Shown here: positions 1 through 7,698 of the stretch, in pieces | Layout: each line of letters opens with the position of its first letter | Position numbering within the stretch: position 1 is the stretch's first letter | Assembly (NCBI RefSeq): GCF_000720455.1 | Contig: NZ_JOAK01000006.1 | Coordinates: 372,001-436,000, forward strand | Origin: Streptomyces virginiae | GTDB lineage: Bacteria; Actinomycetota; Actinomycetes; Streptomycetales; Streptomycetaceae | DNA: 64,000 nt | Reading direction: 5' to 3' | The notes under the pieces: generated by a model | What the model saw: the letters and a program-made list of their open reading frames with translations, nothing else | The model's database searches: none | Told to the model about the DNA's origin: nothing | Made by a program: the position numbers and the translations under genes

Positions 1-96
1 CGACAAGGCGGTTCACGTTCGGGCGGCCCCGCCGGGGCCATCGCTACCCTGCCCGCGGCGATCGAGGCCCACACCCCGGCTTCCACGTCCCCGACA

Positions 97-140
97 CATG
101 TTTTTTGCCTGATGGGCACATGACAATGTAATCCTCGCTC
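97..140 (+). promoter_or_regulatory. Possible promoter upstream of endonuclease I
   Basis: This is the only AT-rich patch in the first 200 bases. TTGCCT (105-110) and TAATCC (129-134) are 18 bases apart and could be -35 and -10 boxes for the gene starting at 207. CACATG occurs twice around them. No gene is supported in bases 1-206. Confidence 0.3.
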
Positions 141-206
141 TGCCACCTGATCCCCCGCCAATTCCCCGGGCGGGGACGGTGCGTACGGAGAGGTACCCCC
201 CACCCG

Positions 207-1031
207 ATGAGAATCTCGCGCCTGACCCCCTGGGCCGCCGGCCTCGCCGCCGTCGCCCTGTTCGCCGTACCGGCGGCCGCGTCCGCCGGCCAGCGGGGCA
301 CGGCGGCGCCCCGGACCCCGGGGGCCGCCCCCGCCGCGGCCGCCTCGTACGACTCGTACTACGCGCCCGCCGAGGGCAAGACCGGTGCCGCCCTGAAGGC
401 GGCCCTGCACGACATCATCAAGACGCAGTCCAAGGTCACCTACGACGGGGTGTGGAACGCCCTGAAGGCGACCGACCAGGACCCGGCGAACCCGAACAAC
501 GTCATCCTCCTCTACTCCGGCCGCTCGCAGTCCAAGTCGACGAACGGCGGCGGTGCCAACGACTGGAACCGCGAGCACGTCTGGGCCAAGAGCCACGGCG
601 ACTTCGGCACGGCCACCGGCCCGGGAACGGACCTGCACCACCTGCGGCCCGAGGACGTCACCGTCAACAGCACCCGCGGCAACAAGGATTTCGACAAGGG
701 CGGCAGCCCCGTAGGCGAAGCACCGGGCAGCCTGACCGACGCCGACTCCTTCGAGCCCCGCGACGCGGTCAAGGGCGACGTGGCCCGCATGCTGCTCTAC
801 ATGGCCGTCCGCTACGAGGGCGGGGACGGCTTCCCGAACCTGGAGATGAACGACAAGGTCAACAACGGCTCCGACCCGCTCTTCGGCCGGATCAGCCTGC
901 TGAAGCAGTGGAACCAGATGGACCCGCCGGACGCCTTCGAGCAGCGCCGCAACCAGGTGATATTCGACGTGTACCAGCACAACCGCAACCCGTTCATCGA
1001 CCACCCGGAGTGGGTCAACTCCATCTGGTGA
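207..1031 (+). CDS. Secreted endonuclease I family nuclease
   Basis: 274 aa. An N-terminal signal peptide (Arg at 2 and 5, hydrophobic stretch about 10-25, Ala-rich cleavage region near AAASAG) marks it as exported. The body carries the endonuclease I His-Me-finger signature: WNREHVWAKSHG followed by GTDLHHLRPED, with the His-rich segment supplying the metal site. Members of this family (Pfam Endonuclease_1) are extracellular DNases that cut DNA nonspecifically; nutrient scavenging or DNA release during mycelial lysis is the likely role. The ATG at 207 is preceded by a GGAGAGG about 13 bases away, a loose spacing. The enzyme appears complete, ending WVNSIW. Confidence 0.85.
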   Translation: MRISRLTPWAAGLAAVALFAVPAAASAGQRGTAAPRTPGAAPAAAASYDSYYAPAEGKTGAALKAALHDIIKTQSKVTYDGVWNALKATDQDPANPNNVILLYSGRSQSKSTNGGGANDWNREHVWAKSHGDFGTATGPGTDLHHLRPEDVTVNSTRGNKDFDKGGSPVGEAPGSLTDADSFEPRDAVKGDVARMLLYMAVRYEGGDGFPNLEMNDKVNNGSDPLFGRISLLKQWNQMDPPDAFEQRRNQVIFDVYQHNRNPFIDHPEWVNSIW

Positions 1032-1145
1032 CGTCGCTCGGCGGTAGCGGCGGCCTCCGGGGGTTGACGCGCGTCAGGCCGGGTATCCGCAGCCCACAGG
1101 CTGCGGTCCGCGCCCGGCGGCGGCAGCCCGCGGAGGTGCGTCGTG

Positions 1146-1451
1146 ATGGACGGAGCAGGCCTCTCCGATCGCGAGCAGCGCGCCCTCTCCGCGATCGAGG
1201 CAGAACTCAAGGGCGACCGCGCCCTCGACCGGATGCTGCGGTCGGGGCGCCGGCGGCGGCGCGCCGCCTGGGCCGGGGTGTGGGCCGCGGTGACGGCGGC
1301 GCTGTTCGTGGCGGCTTCGGTGACCGTGTCCGAGGCGCTGCTCTGGGGCTGCGCCGCAGCCTGGGTCCTGACGGTGGTGACGGCCCTGCCGCCGGCCGTC
1401 GAATGGGCCCGCCACCGCCGCGGACGGGTCCGGCCGCGCGCGGACGTGTGA
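1146..1451 (+). CDS. DUF3040 family membrane protein
   Basis: 101 aa. The N-terminal LSDREQRALSAIEAEL segment is the hallmark of DUF3040, a family of small actinobacterial membrane proteins of unknown function; two hydrophobic segments follow (about 40-58 and 62-80) and the tail is Arg-rich. GGAGGTG at 1132-1138 favours ATG 1146 over the adjacent GTG at 1143 because of spacing. It follows the nuclease by about 110 bases and converges on the hexosaminidase gene. Function cannot be stated. Confidence 0.75.
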   Translation: MDGAGLSDREQRALSAIEAELKGDRALDRMLRSGRRRRRAAWAGVWAAVTAALFVAASVTVSEALLWGCAAAWVLTVVTALPPAVEWARHRRGRVRPRADV

Positions 1452-1478
1452 GGCGCTCACAGCGGACGTGTGAGGCGC

Positions 1479-3101
1479 TCAGAGCCGGCCGGCGAGGGCC
1501 TGGAAGTCCGTCCAGGGCAGCTGCGGCGTCCGCGCGTCCCACACCTTCTGTGACAGTGCGGCCAGCGGCATTCGGATGCCGGCCGCCACCTGGTCCTGGG
1601 TCTGCGCGCCGGACAGGTCGGCCCAGACGGCGAGGCGCCCGCCGAGGATCTGGCCGTCGTAGGAGGCCGGAACCGGGGTGGTGCCGCGCAGGACCAGCGG
1701 GGTCCACTGCTCGTAGATCCGCCGGCCGGTGGGGTAGGTGAACTGGTTCGGCTCGCCGAGCACGTAGTACAGGTACTCGTCGTTGAGGTTCACCAGCTTG
1801 CGGCCCTCGCGCAGGTACTCCAGCGGCGGGCGTGCGCCGATCTCCTTGCCGGTCCAGTACTCGACCTGGATGTCCTTGGCGGCGCTGGTCACCCCGCCGG
1901 TGAAGAAGCCGTCGTTCCACGCCTTGAGCGCCTTGCCCGACGGGCGGACCACCGCGGCGCGGTCGTTCAGCCATCCCGTGGCCAGGTCCTGCACGCGGGC
2001 CGAGGGCCCGTAGCGCTGCTGCGCCGCGCGTGCGAGCTGGGGGAAGGAGGCCTGCGGGTCCCGGACGACCAGTGCCTGGTACTCGTCGGCGCCCAGGTGC
2101 CAGGCGCCGCCGGGGAAGAGCGGCCGGTACTCGCGCAGCAGATCGTCGATGAGCTTCGCCGAGGCCGGGTTCGATATGTCCACCGCTCCCTTGACGGCCT
2201 TGCCGCCCACGTCGCGCAGTTGCAGGTCGGGGTGGGCGCGCAGCACGGCGCCGAGGTGTCCGGGCGAGTCGATCTCCGGGACCACCGTGATGTGCAGCCG
2301 GGAGGCGAGCGCCGTGATGTCGCGGACCTGCGCCTTGGTGAGGTGCGGCGTGGAGACGATCTCGGGGTGGCTGTCGGACTGGATCCGGAAGGCCTGGTCG
2401 TCGGAGAAGTGCAGGCCGAGCTGGTTGAGTTTGAGATCGGCCATCTCGCGCAGCCGGCCCTTGATCCAGTCGGGCGTGAAGTGCTTGCGCGCTATGTCGA
2501 GGTTGAGGCCGCGCTGGGGTTTGGCCGGGCCGTCCCGTACGGTCCCCTCGGGGGCGGTGCCTGCGGCGCGCACGGCCTGCTTGAGGGTGCGGGTGCCGTA
2601 GAAGACCCCTGCTTCGTCGGGGCCGTTGATGCGTACGCGGCCGTCCTTGACGGTGAGGGTGTACGACTCGGGCTTGCCCGAGCCCTCCACCGAGAGCTCC
2701 ACGTCGCCGGCGCGCGGCGCCGCCGCCTCGCCGTACGCGAGGCCCAGTTCCCCGGCGAGCAGCCGGGCCTCGTCGGCGAGTGCGGCCGCGTCGTCCTGCG
2801 CGACGACCACGCGGGCGCCGGGGGCGGGCTTCCAGCCGGGGCCGCGGGCCGGCTCGTGTTCCCGTACGGCCGGGATGGTGCGCGGGGCCGTGGACAGGGC
2901 GTAGGTCGGGGACGGGGCCGGCGGCGTGGGGGCGGCGGCCGGGGCGGTCGTCGTGCCGGCCGCCCCGGGGGCGGTGGGGCTGGGGGCGCGTACCTCGTCG
3001 GAGGCTGCCGTGCACCCCGGGAGGGCAAGGGTGACCAGCGCGGCGACCCCTGCCGTCGCGATGGCGTGGATCCTCTTGTGCCTCTTCGTCTTCCGCATCA
3101 T
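1479..3101 (-). CDS. Beta-N-acetylhexosaminidase lipoprotein (GH20)
   Basis: 540 aa from ATG 3101 (a second ATG follows at 3098). The basic start KTKRHKR, a hydrophobic core and the lipobox LPGC predict an exported lipoprotein, then a Pro/Ala/Thr-rich linker. Next come a GH20b-like beta/alpha domain (about 95-200) and a GH20 TIM barrel with DLKLNQLGLHFSDDQAF and the catalytic Asp-Glu pair in HLGADEYQAL. GH20 enzymes release terminal GlcNAc from chito-oligosaccharides using the substrate acetamido group as nucleophile, so it should complement the chitinase at 24578. An upstream extension to GTG 3140 was rejected because it lies inside a perfect hairpin. No clear DasR box was seen. Confidence 0.88.
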   Translation of the reverse strand: MMRKTKRHKRIHAIATAGVAALVTLALPGCTAASDEVRAPSPTAPGAAGTTTAPAAAPTPPAPSPTYALSTAPRTIPAVREHEPARGPGWKPAPGARVVVAQDDAAALADEARLLAGELGLAYGEAAAPRAGDVELSVEGSGKPESYTLTVKDGRVRINGPDEAGVFYGTRTLKQAVRAAGTAPEGTVRDGPAKPQRGLNLDIARKHFTPDWIKGRLREMADLKLNQLGLHFSDDQAFRIQSDSHPEIVSTPHLTKAQVRDITALASRLHITVVPEIDSPGHLGAVLRAHPDLQLRDVGGKAVKGAVDISNPASAKLIDDLLREYRPLFPGGAWHLGADEYQALVVRDPQASFPQLARAAQQRYGPSARVQDLATGWLNDRAAVVRPSGKALKAWNDGFFTGGVTSAAKDIQVEYWTGKEIGARPPLEYLREGRKLVNLNDEYLYYVLGEPNQFTYPTGRRIYEQWTPLVLRGTTPVPASYDGQILGGRLAVWADLSGAQTQDQVAAGIRMPLAALSQKVWDARTPQLPWTDFQALAGRL

Positions 3102-3104
3102 GTG

Positions 3105-3143
3105 CCCGTGTCCCCCGTACCAAAGTGGCACGGGGGACACGGG
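3105..3143. terminator. Perfect 13-bp inverted repeat abutting the GH20 start
   Basis: Arms 3105-3117 and 3131-3143 are perfectly complementary, with a 13-base loop. On the minus strand the hairpin lies after the HbpS/GlcG-like stop (3161) and ends three bases before the GH20 ATG. It contains the only purine-rich sequence that could serve as ribosome binding site. It may terminate upstream readthrough, hide the GH20 start, or both. There is no U-tract. Confidence 0.6.
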
Positions 3144-3160
3144 CGCGCGACCCGGCCGTC

Positions 3161-3598
3161 TCAGACCAGGGCGTCGATCGCCGCGGCGGCGAAGGCGTGG
3201 TCCTGGTCGGGGGCGCCGCCGCCGACGCCCACGGCGCCGATGAGCCGGCCGTCGCGGTGGACGGGCAGCCCGCCCGCGATGAAGAGCAGGGGACGGTCGA
3301 GGGCCGTGGGCAGCGTGTGGAAGGGGCCGTCGGGGCGGACCGCGTCGACGAGACCGGCGGTGGGCGCGTCGAGCTGGAGGGCCGTGTAGGCCTTGCGCGT
3401 GCTGGTCTCGCCGGAGATCAGTACGGCCCGGTCGTCCCGGCGGAAGGCCAGCAGGTGGCCGCCGGCGTCGAGGACGGTGACGCTGACCGTGGCCCCGGCC
3501 GCTTCGGCGGCGGACGCGGCGACGGCGACGAGCAGCTCGGCGTCCTCGGTGGTCAGGGGGGTGACGGCGGTGCGTGTGGCGGCGGTGGGGGTGGACAT
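3161..3598 (-). CDS. GlcG/HbpS family heme-degrading/binding-type protein
   Basis: 145 aa, the usual size for this family (Pfam Haem_degrading). Signature segments are SVTVLDAGGHLLAFRRDD, SGETSTRKAYTAL and the glycine-rich GGLPVHRDGRLIGAVGVGGG near the C-terminus. HbpS of Streptomyces reticuli is a heme/iron-responsive member, but most relatives are cytosolic and uncharacterised; no signal peptide is visible here. AAGGAG lies at good spacing before ATG 3598. The gene is 43 bases downstream of the MFS exporter on the same strand, so the two probably share a MarR-controlled transcript. A role in handling a small oxidised compound is inference only. Confidence 0.8.
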   Translation of the reverse strand: MSTPTAATRTAVTPLTTEDAELLVAVAASAAEAAGATVSVTVLDAGGHLLAFRRDDRAVLISGETSTRKAYTALQLDAPTAGLVDAVRPDGPFHTLPTALDRPLLFIAGGLPVHRDGRLIGAVGVGGGAPDQDHAFAAAAIDALV

Positions 3599-3641
3599 GC
3601 CGGTTTCTCCTTGCGGGTTCGTACGGTACGGGGAAGGGGGA

Positions 3642-4874
3642 TCAGTGGTGGGCGGCTGCGGCGGCGGGCGTCGCGGGGGCCGCGGCGGCCGCGACCACCC
3701 GGCCGTCGGCGCGGGCCGCGTGTCCGGCCGTACGGCGCTCCAGCGCTCCGGACACGAGGGCCAGCACCAGGGCGGAGGCGGCGAGGGCGGCGCCGACCCA
3801 GTTGGGGGCGGTCCAGCCGAGCCCGGCGGCGATCACGAGCCCGCCGAGCCAGGCGGCGAGGGCGTTGCCGAGGTTGAAGGCGCCGATGTTGACGGCGGAG
3901 GCCAGGGTCGGCGCTCCGGCGGCCTGGTCGAGGACCCGCTTCTGGAGCGGGGGCACGGTCGCGAAGCCGAGGGCGCCGATCAGTACGACGGTGACGGCGG
4001 CGCCGGCCTTGGAGTGGGCGGTGAGGGTGAAGACGGCGAGGGTGACGGCGAGGGCGCCCAGGGACACGTAGAGCATGGGCATGAGGGCGCGGTCGGCGTA
4101 GCGGCCGCCGATGAGGTTGCCGGCGACCATGCCGAGGCCGAAGAGGACGAGGAGCCAGGTGACGGAGGAGTCCGCGAAGCCGGCGACGTCGGTCATCATC
4201 GGCGTGATGTAGGTGATCGCGGCGAAGACACCGCCGAAACCGAGGACGGTCATGGCCATCGCGAGCAGCACCTGGACGTTGCGGAAGGCGGCGAGCTCGC
4301 GGCGGATGCGCACCCCGCCCTCGGGCCGGGGCAGGTCGGGCACCAGGCGGGCGATGCCGAGCAGGCCGGCGACGCCGAGCGCGGCGACGATCATGAAGGT
4401 GACGCGCCAGCCGGCGGTCTGCCCGACGAGGGTGCCGAGCGGGACGCCGACGACGTTGGCCACGGTCAGCCCGGTGAACATCATGGCGATCGCGCCGGCC
4501 TTCTTCTCGGGGGCGACGAGCTCGGCGGCGACGACCGCGCCGATGCCGAAGAACGCGCCGTGGGCGAGCGAGGCGACGACGCGGCCGGTGAGCATGACGC
4601 CGAAGGCGGGGGCGAGCGCGGAGAGCACGTTGCCCGCGATGAAGAGGCCCATGAGCAGCATCAGCATGCGCTTGCGGGGGATGCGGGTGCCGAGCACGGT
4701 CATGAGGGGTGCGCCCAGGACGACGCCGAGGGCGTAGCCGGTGACCAGGAGGCCCGCGGTGGGGATCGAGACGCCGTAGTCGGAGGCGACCTCGGGGAGC
4801 AGGCCCATGATCACGAATTCGGTGGTGCCGATCCCGAAGGCCCCGACGGCGAGGGCGAGAAGTGCGAGAGGCAT
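3642..4874 (-). CDS. MFS drug/sugar efflux transporter (DHA1 type)
   Basis: 410 aa with about twelve membrane helices. The N-terminus LALAVGAFGIGTTEFVIMGLLPEV is typical of the AraJ/PbuE-like DHA1 branch of the major facilitator superfamily. The loop between helices 2 and 3 carries GTRIPRKR, a variant of motif A. These proteins are proton antiporters exporting sugars, nucleosides or drugs. Met 4874 was chosen because the family begins here and a GAAGGG lies upstream; an open extension to 4958 is His/Pro-rich and unlikely. The gene is divergent from the MarR gene at 5059, the classic repressor-exporter arrangement. Confidence 0.85.
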   Translation of the reverse strand: MPLALLALAVGAFGIGTTEFVIMGLLPEVASDYGVSIPTAGLLVTGYALGVVLGAPLMTVLGTRIPRKRMLMLLMGLFIAGNVLSALAPAFGVMLTGRVVASLAHGAFFGIGAVVAAELVAPEKKAGAIAMMFTGLTVANVVGVPLGTLVGQTAGWRVTFMIVAALGVAGLLGIARLVPDLPRPEGGVRIRRELAAFRNVQVLLAMAMTVLGFGGVFAAITYITPMMTDVAGFADSSVTWLLVLFGLGMVAGNLIGGRYADRALMPMLYVSLGALAVTLAVFTLTAHSKAGAAVTVVLIGALGFATVPPLQKRVLDQAAGAPTLASAVNIGAFNLGNALAAWLGGLVIAAGLGWTAPNWVGAALAASALVLALVSGALERRTAGHAARADGRVVAAAAAPATPAAAAAHH

Positions 4875-4961
4875 GGGGAGGTGCCCTTCAGGGAGGTGGT
4901 GGTGGTGCGGGTGCGGCCTGCGCTCATCGATGCTGCCGCCGCTTACGTGCGTCCACATTAA

Positions 4962-5011
4962 TTGCAGACGCGGGATATTTGCAAACGCGGGCTATTGCAG
5001 GGGTGGCATAT
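4962..5011. promoter_or_regulatory. Triple direct repeat in the MFS/MarR intergenic region
   Basis: Three head-to-tail copies of a 16-17 base unit starting TTGCA and ending TAT lie at 4962-4978, 4979-4995 and 4995-5011 (units 1 and 2 share TTGCA-ACGCGGG-TAT). They sit between the divergent MFS and MarR starts and are much richer in A/T than the surroundings. They most likely hold the divergent promoters and the MarR operator. Confidence 0.55.
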
Positions 5012-5058
5012 CCTGGGGTTCACACGCACGCCCGCACGGCTTCGACGGAGGAGAGCTC

Positions 5059-5514
5059 ATGACGGCCACGGACAGCGCGCTCACCGCCCTCTCCCAGGGC
5101 TGGTGCGCCCTCTCGCTCCTGCACGGCCGGATCGAGGCGCACATCGAACGTGCCCTGCAGGCCGGCCACGGCCTCAGCGTCCGCGAGTACTCATTGCTCG
5201 ACGTCCTCAGCCGCCAGCACGACGGGCCGGGCGGCCACCTGCGCATGCACCAGGTCGCCGACTCGGTGGTGCTCAGCCAGAGCGCGACGACCCGGCTGGT
5301 CAGCAGGCTGGAGGACCGCGGCCTGCTGAACCGCTACATCTGCGACACCGACCGTCGGGGCATCTACACCGACGTGAGCGAGTCCGGCCTCGCGCTCCTG
5401 ACCGCGGCCCGTCCCACCAACGACACCGCCCTGCGCGAGGCCCTGGACGAGGCCGCGGGCAATCCGGAACTGGCTCCCCTGGTGGTGGCGGTGGAGAACC
5501 TCCGCACGCCGTAG
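5059..5514 (+). CDS. MarR family transcriptional regulator
   Basis: 151 aa. It has the MarR winged-helix layout: an N-terminal helix, LSVREYSLLDVLSR, the recognition region LRMHQVADSVVLSQSATTRLVSRLEDRGL, and the wing with basic residues CDTDRRGIYTDVSESG. MarR dimers repress a divergent efflux gene until a small ligand binds; that fits the MFS exporter on the other side of the 184-bp intergenic region. GGAGGAGA at 5047-5054 sets ATG 5059; longer in-frame starts run back into the exporter gene. It probably also represses itself through the repeats at 4962-5011. Confidence 0.88.
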   Translation: MTATDSALTALSQGWCALSLLHGRIEAHIERALQAGHGLSVREYSLLDVLSRQHDGPGGHLRMHQVADSVVLSQSATTRLVSRLEDRGLLNRYICDTDRRGIYTDVSESGLALLTAARPTNDTALREALDEAAGNPELAPLVVAVENLRTP

Positions 5515-5556
5515 GGGGTGTCCCGGCCAGCCCGGCCCGATCCGAAAGACACGCCC
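5514..5556 (+). terminator. Likely terminator after MarR gene
   Basis: GGGGTGTC right after the stop can pair with GACACGCCC at 5548-5556, with GGCC/GGCC pairing inside, giving an imperfect GC-rich hairpin. The stretch from 5557 to 5726 shows only GC-rich partial inverted repeats and no gene. Confidence 0.35.
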
Positions 5557-5726
5557 TAAAGGTTGTTTCACAAGGTCGTCTGGATCGATACGCCGTCCGC
5601 TATATGCAGGTTTACCCCCGGCGCTTGCCTGCCGAGAATCCGGGCAAATCGTGCAAAGTAGCGTCGGCCGCCCGGAGGGCGGGCGGGCCGGACCCCGCCG
5701 CGCAGGCGGGACTTTGCCGACACTAC

Positions 5727-6296
5727 CTAGGGGCCGGGCGGGGACGAGGTGATCACCGCGCCGGGCGTGACGGACGAACCGTACGACGGCGGCATCACCG
5801 ATCCCGAGCGCTGGGGAGAGGCCTGCGCCGACGGGCTCGCCGACGGGCTCGCCGACCGGCCGGGCGTCGGGAAGCCGGACGGTCCCGACGAAGTGCCCCC
5901 GCTCGGTTCCGGGCCCGGCCGGCTCGGCGAGGGCGACGGCGACGGCGGGGCGCCGGTGGACGGCCCGGGGGCCGTGACGTCCGGCGGAGTGGCGGGCAGC
6001 TGCGGCCCCGGCCCCGTGTCCGGGGCGAGGAGCAGGTAGCCGACCCCGGCTGCCGCGGCCGCCGCGAGACCCGCGAGCGGCAGCGCGAACCGCCGCAGCC
6101 TCCCCACCGGCCGCCGTCCGGCCCGCGCGCCCGGCGGGCTCGCCGGGCGCAGCAGGCGGACGTCGACGCCGTCCGCGCGCGCGTCGAGCGCCTGGCGCAG
6201 CCTGCGCTCCACGGGGCGCTCTCCCGGGTGCTCGCCCGGGTGCTCGCCCGGGCGGTCCCCCGGGTGCTCGCCGGGGCGTTCGCCGTCAGGCGTCAT
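5727..6296 (-). CDS. Single-pass membrane protein coupled to sigma factor
   Basis: 189 aa, unrecognised by family. Residues about 4-28 are a run of G-E-x-P units (GEHP, GDRP, GERP), followed by an Arg-rich cytosolic part, one transmembrane helix (LPLAGLAAAAAAGVGYLLLA, about 70-90) and a Pro/Ser/Thr-rich exterior of about 95 residues. Its ATG overlaps the sigma factor stop in an ATGA, so translation is coupled. In Streptomyces, membrane proteins in this position often act as anti-sigma factors, but no zinc-binding anti-sigma motif is visible; regulation of the sigma factor is inference. Confidence 0.6.
   Translation of the reverse strand: MTPDGERPGEHPGDRPGEHPGEHPGERPVERRLRQALDARADGVDVRLLRPASPPGARAGRRPVGRLRRFALPLAGLAAAAAAGVGYLLLAPDTGPGPQLPATPPDVTAPGPSTGAPPSPSPSPSRPGPEPSGGTSSGPSGFPTPGRSASPSASPSAQASPQRSGSVMPPSYGSSVTPGAVITSSPPGP
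6215..6285 (-). repeat. Short GC-rich tandem repeat encoding G-E-x-P units
   Basis: Twelve-base units built on cccgggtgctcg recur through the 5-prime end of the membrane protein gene and encode four-residue G-E-x-P repeats. Copy number could vary between strains by slippage. Confidence 0.6.
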
Positions 6297-6988
6297 ATCC
6301 GTCCCTCCAGATTCCGTTCCAGCGCGTCCAGGCCGCGGCTCGCGTTGGACTTCACCGCTCCCCGGCTGATCCCCAGCGTGGTCGCGATCTCCGCCTCGCT
6401 GAGGTCGGCCCAGTACCGCAGGACGAGCACCTGTCGGCGGCGGGGCGTGAGCCGGGCGAGCGCGGCGAGCACCTCGCGGTGCGCCTCGTCCAGGACGCCG
6501 TGGTCCTCGGCGGACGGCTCGTCGACCGTCGGCGGCGGGGTCCAGGCCCGTACGGTGCGCCTGCGGCGCAGGACGGAGCGCGCGGTGTTGACGACCGAGG
6601 TCCGCAGGTAGCCGAGGGCGTTGTCGACGTCGGCGATCTGCTCGCCGTGGCGCCGGTACAGGGCGGTGAAGGCGTCCTGGACCACGTCCTCGGCGGTGGC
6701 GAGGTCGTCGACGAGCAGCACCGCCAGCCGGACCATGCCCAGCCGGTGCGCGTGGTAGAGCTCGGTGACGGTGGGCGGCCCTGGGTCGCCGTCGCCCGGT
6801 CGGCCGCGCGCGTGCGAAGGCCCGGACGCGGGCCCGGCCTCGTACGGGATCGCGTACCCCGGACCGTACGACCGCGGGGCGACGTGCGGGGCGGTGGAGC
6901 GCTCGCGGCGCAACAACGACCACAGGCCCCGCCACGCCGGGCCGAAACCGGGCGTGAGGGGGCCGACGGGTGGTGCGAGGTGGAGCAC
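6293..6988 (-). CDS. RNA polymerase sigma-70 factor (SigE-like family)
   Basis: 231 aa from GTG 6988, which has GAGGAA four bases upstream. After a variable N-terminal segment of about 75 residues, region 2 is seen as TELYHAHRLGMVRLAVLLVDDLATAEDVVQDAFTALYRRHG and region 4 as LTPRRRQVLVLRYWADLSEAEIATTLGISRGAVKS, the HTH that reads the -35 box. This matches the short actinobacterial SigE group of ECF-type factors. It starts 9 bases after the LAXTG gene stop and overlaps the downstream membrane protein gene by four bases, so the three genes form one operon. A cell-envelope signal is a reasonable guess. Confidence 0.85.
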   Translation of the reverse strand: MLHLAPPVGPLTPGFGPAWRGLWSLLRRERSTAPHVAPRSYGPGYAIPYEAGPASGPSHARGRPGDGDPGPPTVTELYHAHRLGMVRLAVLLVDDLATAEDVVQDAFTALYRRHGEQIADVDNALGYLRTSVVNTARSVLRRRRTVRAWTPPPTVDEPSAEDHGVLDEAHREVLAALARLTPRRRQVLVLRYWADLSEAEIATTLGISRGAVKSNASRGLDALERNLEGRI

Positions 6989-6996
6989 GGGGTTCC

Positions 6997-7458
6997 TCAG
7001 CTGTTCGCGCGGCGCCGCACGGCGTAGAGGGCTCCGGCGCCGGCGAGGACCAGACCGGTCGCCCCTGCCCCCATCGCGACGGTCGTCGCCGAGGAGCCAG
7101 TATGCGCGAGCTCGGCCCCGTCGGGCGCGGCGGCGGGGGCCGAGGGGGACGCGCTGGGAACGGCACCGGTCCCCGGGACGCTCGGGGAGGCGCTGGGGGC
7201 GGCGCTGGGAGACGCACTGCCGGCGTCCTTGCCGCTGCTCGGCGGGGTGCTGATCGAGGGAGCGGGCGCGGGGCCGCCGACGTGGCTGGGCGAGGCGCTG
7301 GGGTGAGCGCCGGCCGGGACGCTCACCGACGGGGAGGGCGCGGCCGAGCCGCCGCCGGCGGCGTGGGCCGGTCCGGCGAGGGCGACGGCCGTCCCCGCGG
7401 CGGCTGCGGCGACGGCCGTGCGGCGGACGGCCAGGGGGACACGCTTCAGGTTCTTCAC
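6997..7458 (-). CDS. LAXTG sortase-anchored surface protein
   Basis: 153 aa from GTG 7458, preceded by GGAGAA. It has an export signal (KNLKRVPLAVRRTAVAAAAAG, cleavage near AHA-AGG), a Ser/Pro/Ala-rich low-complexity middle, and a complete wall-sorting signal: LAHTG, a hydrophobic segment (TTVAMGAGATGLVLAGAGAL) and the charged tail VRRRANS. LAXTG is the substrate motif of class E sortases, typical of Streptomyces, so the protein should be covalently attached to peptidoglycan. No globular domain is present; it may be a stalk or spacer. The first gene of the sigma operon, it may be part of the sensed or regulated envelope structure. Confidence 0.75.
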   Translation of the reverse strand: MKNLKRVPLAVRRTAVAAAAAGTAVALAGPAHAAGGGSAAPSPSVSVPAGAHPSASPSHVGGPAPAPSISTPPSSGKDAGSASPSAAPSASPSVPGTGAVPSASPSAPAAAPDGAELAHTGSSATTVAMGAGATGLVLAGAGALYAVRRRANS

Positions 7459-7698
7459 GGTGGTTCTCCACGGTCGGGTCGGGGACGCGGGACTGCGCCC
7501 CTTCACCCCCGCACGACGCGCGACCTGCCGGGAGGTTGCCGCCACTTCCGGAAAACTTTCCGCAGCCGCCGTCGTTCAGCGGACATTCAGGGAATGTCCA
7601 CCGATTCCCGGCACGGTGGACGTGTCGTGAAGCCGAGGCCGCCGGTCCGCCAGGTCCACCGGGGCAGGGCCGGCGCCTGACCGCGAGGGGGATCCGCC

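Noticed and set aside
1207..3123. 638-residue minus-strand open frame
   Set aside because: Frame-shifted shadow of the GH20 gene with Arg/Pro-rich nonsense.
3118..3130. Possible DasR site at GH20
   Set aside because: The loop of the hairpin has TGG and CCA in the wrong order and no TCTAGA core.
5560..5726. Insertion-sequence remnant near ggttgtttcac
   Set aside because: No matching opposite end, no target duplication and no transposase fragment.
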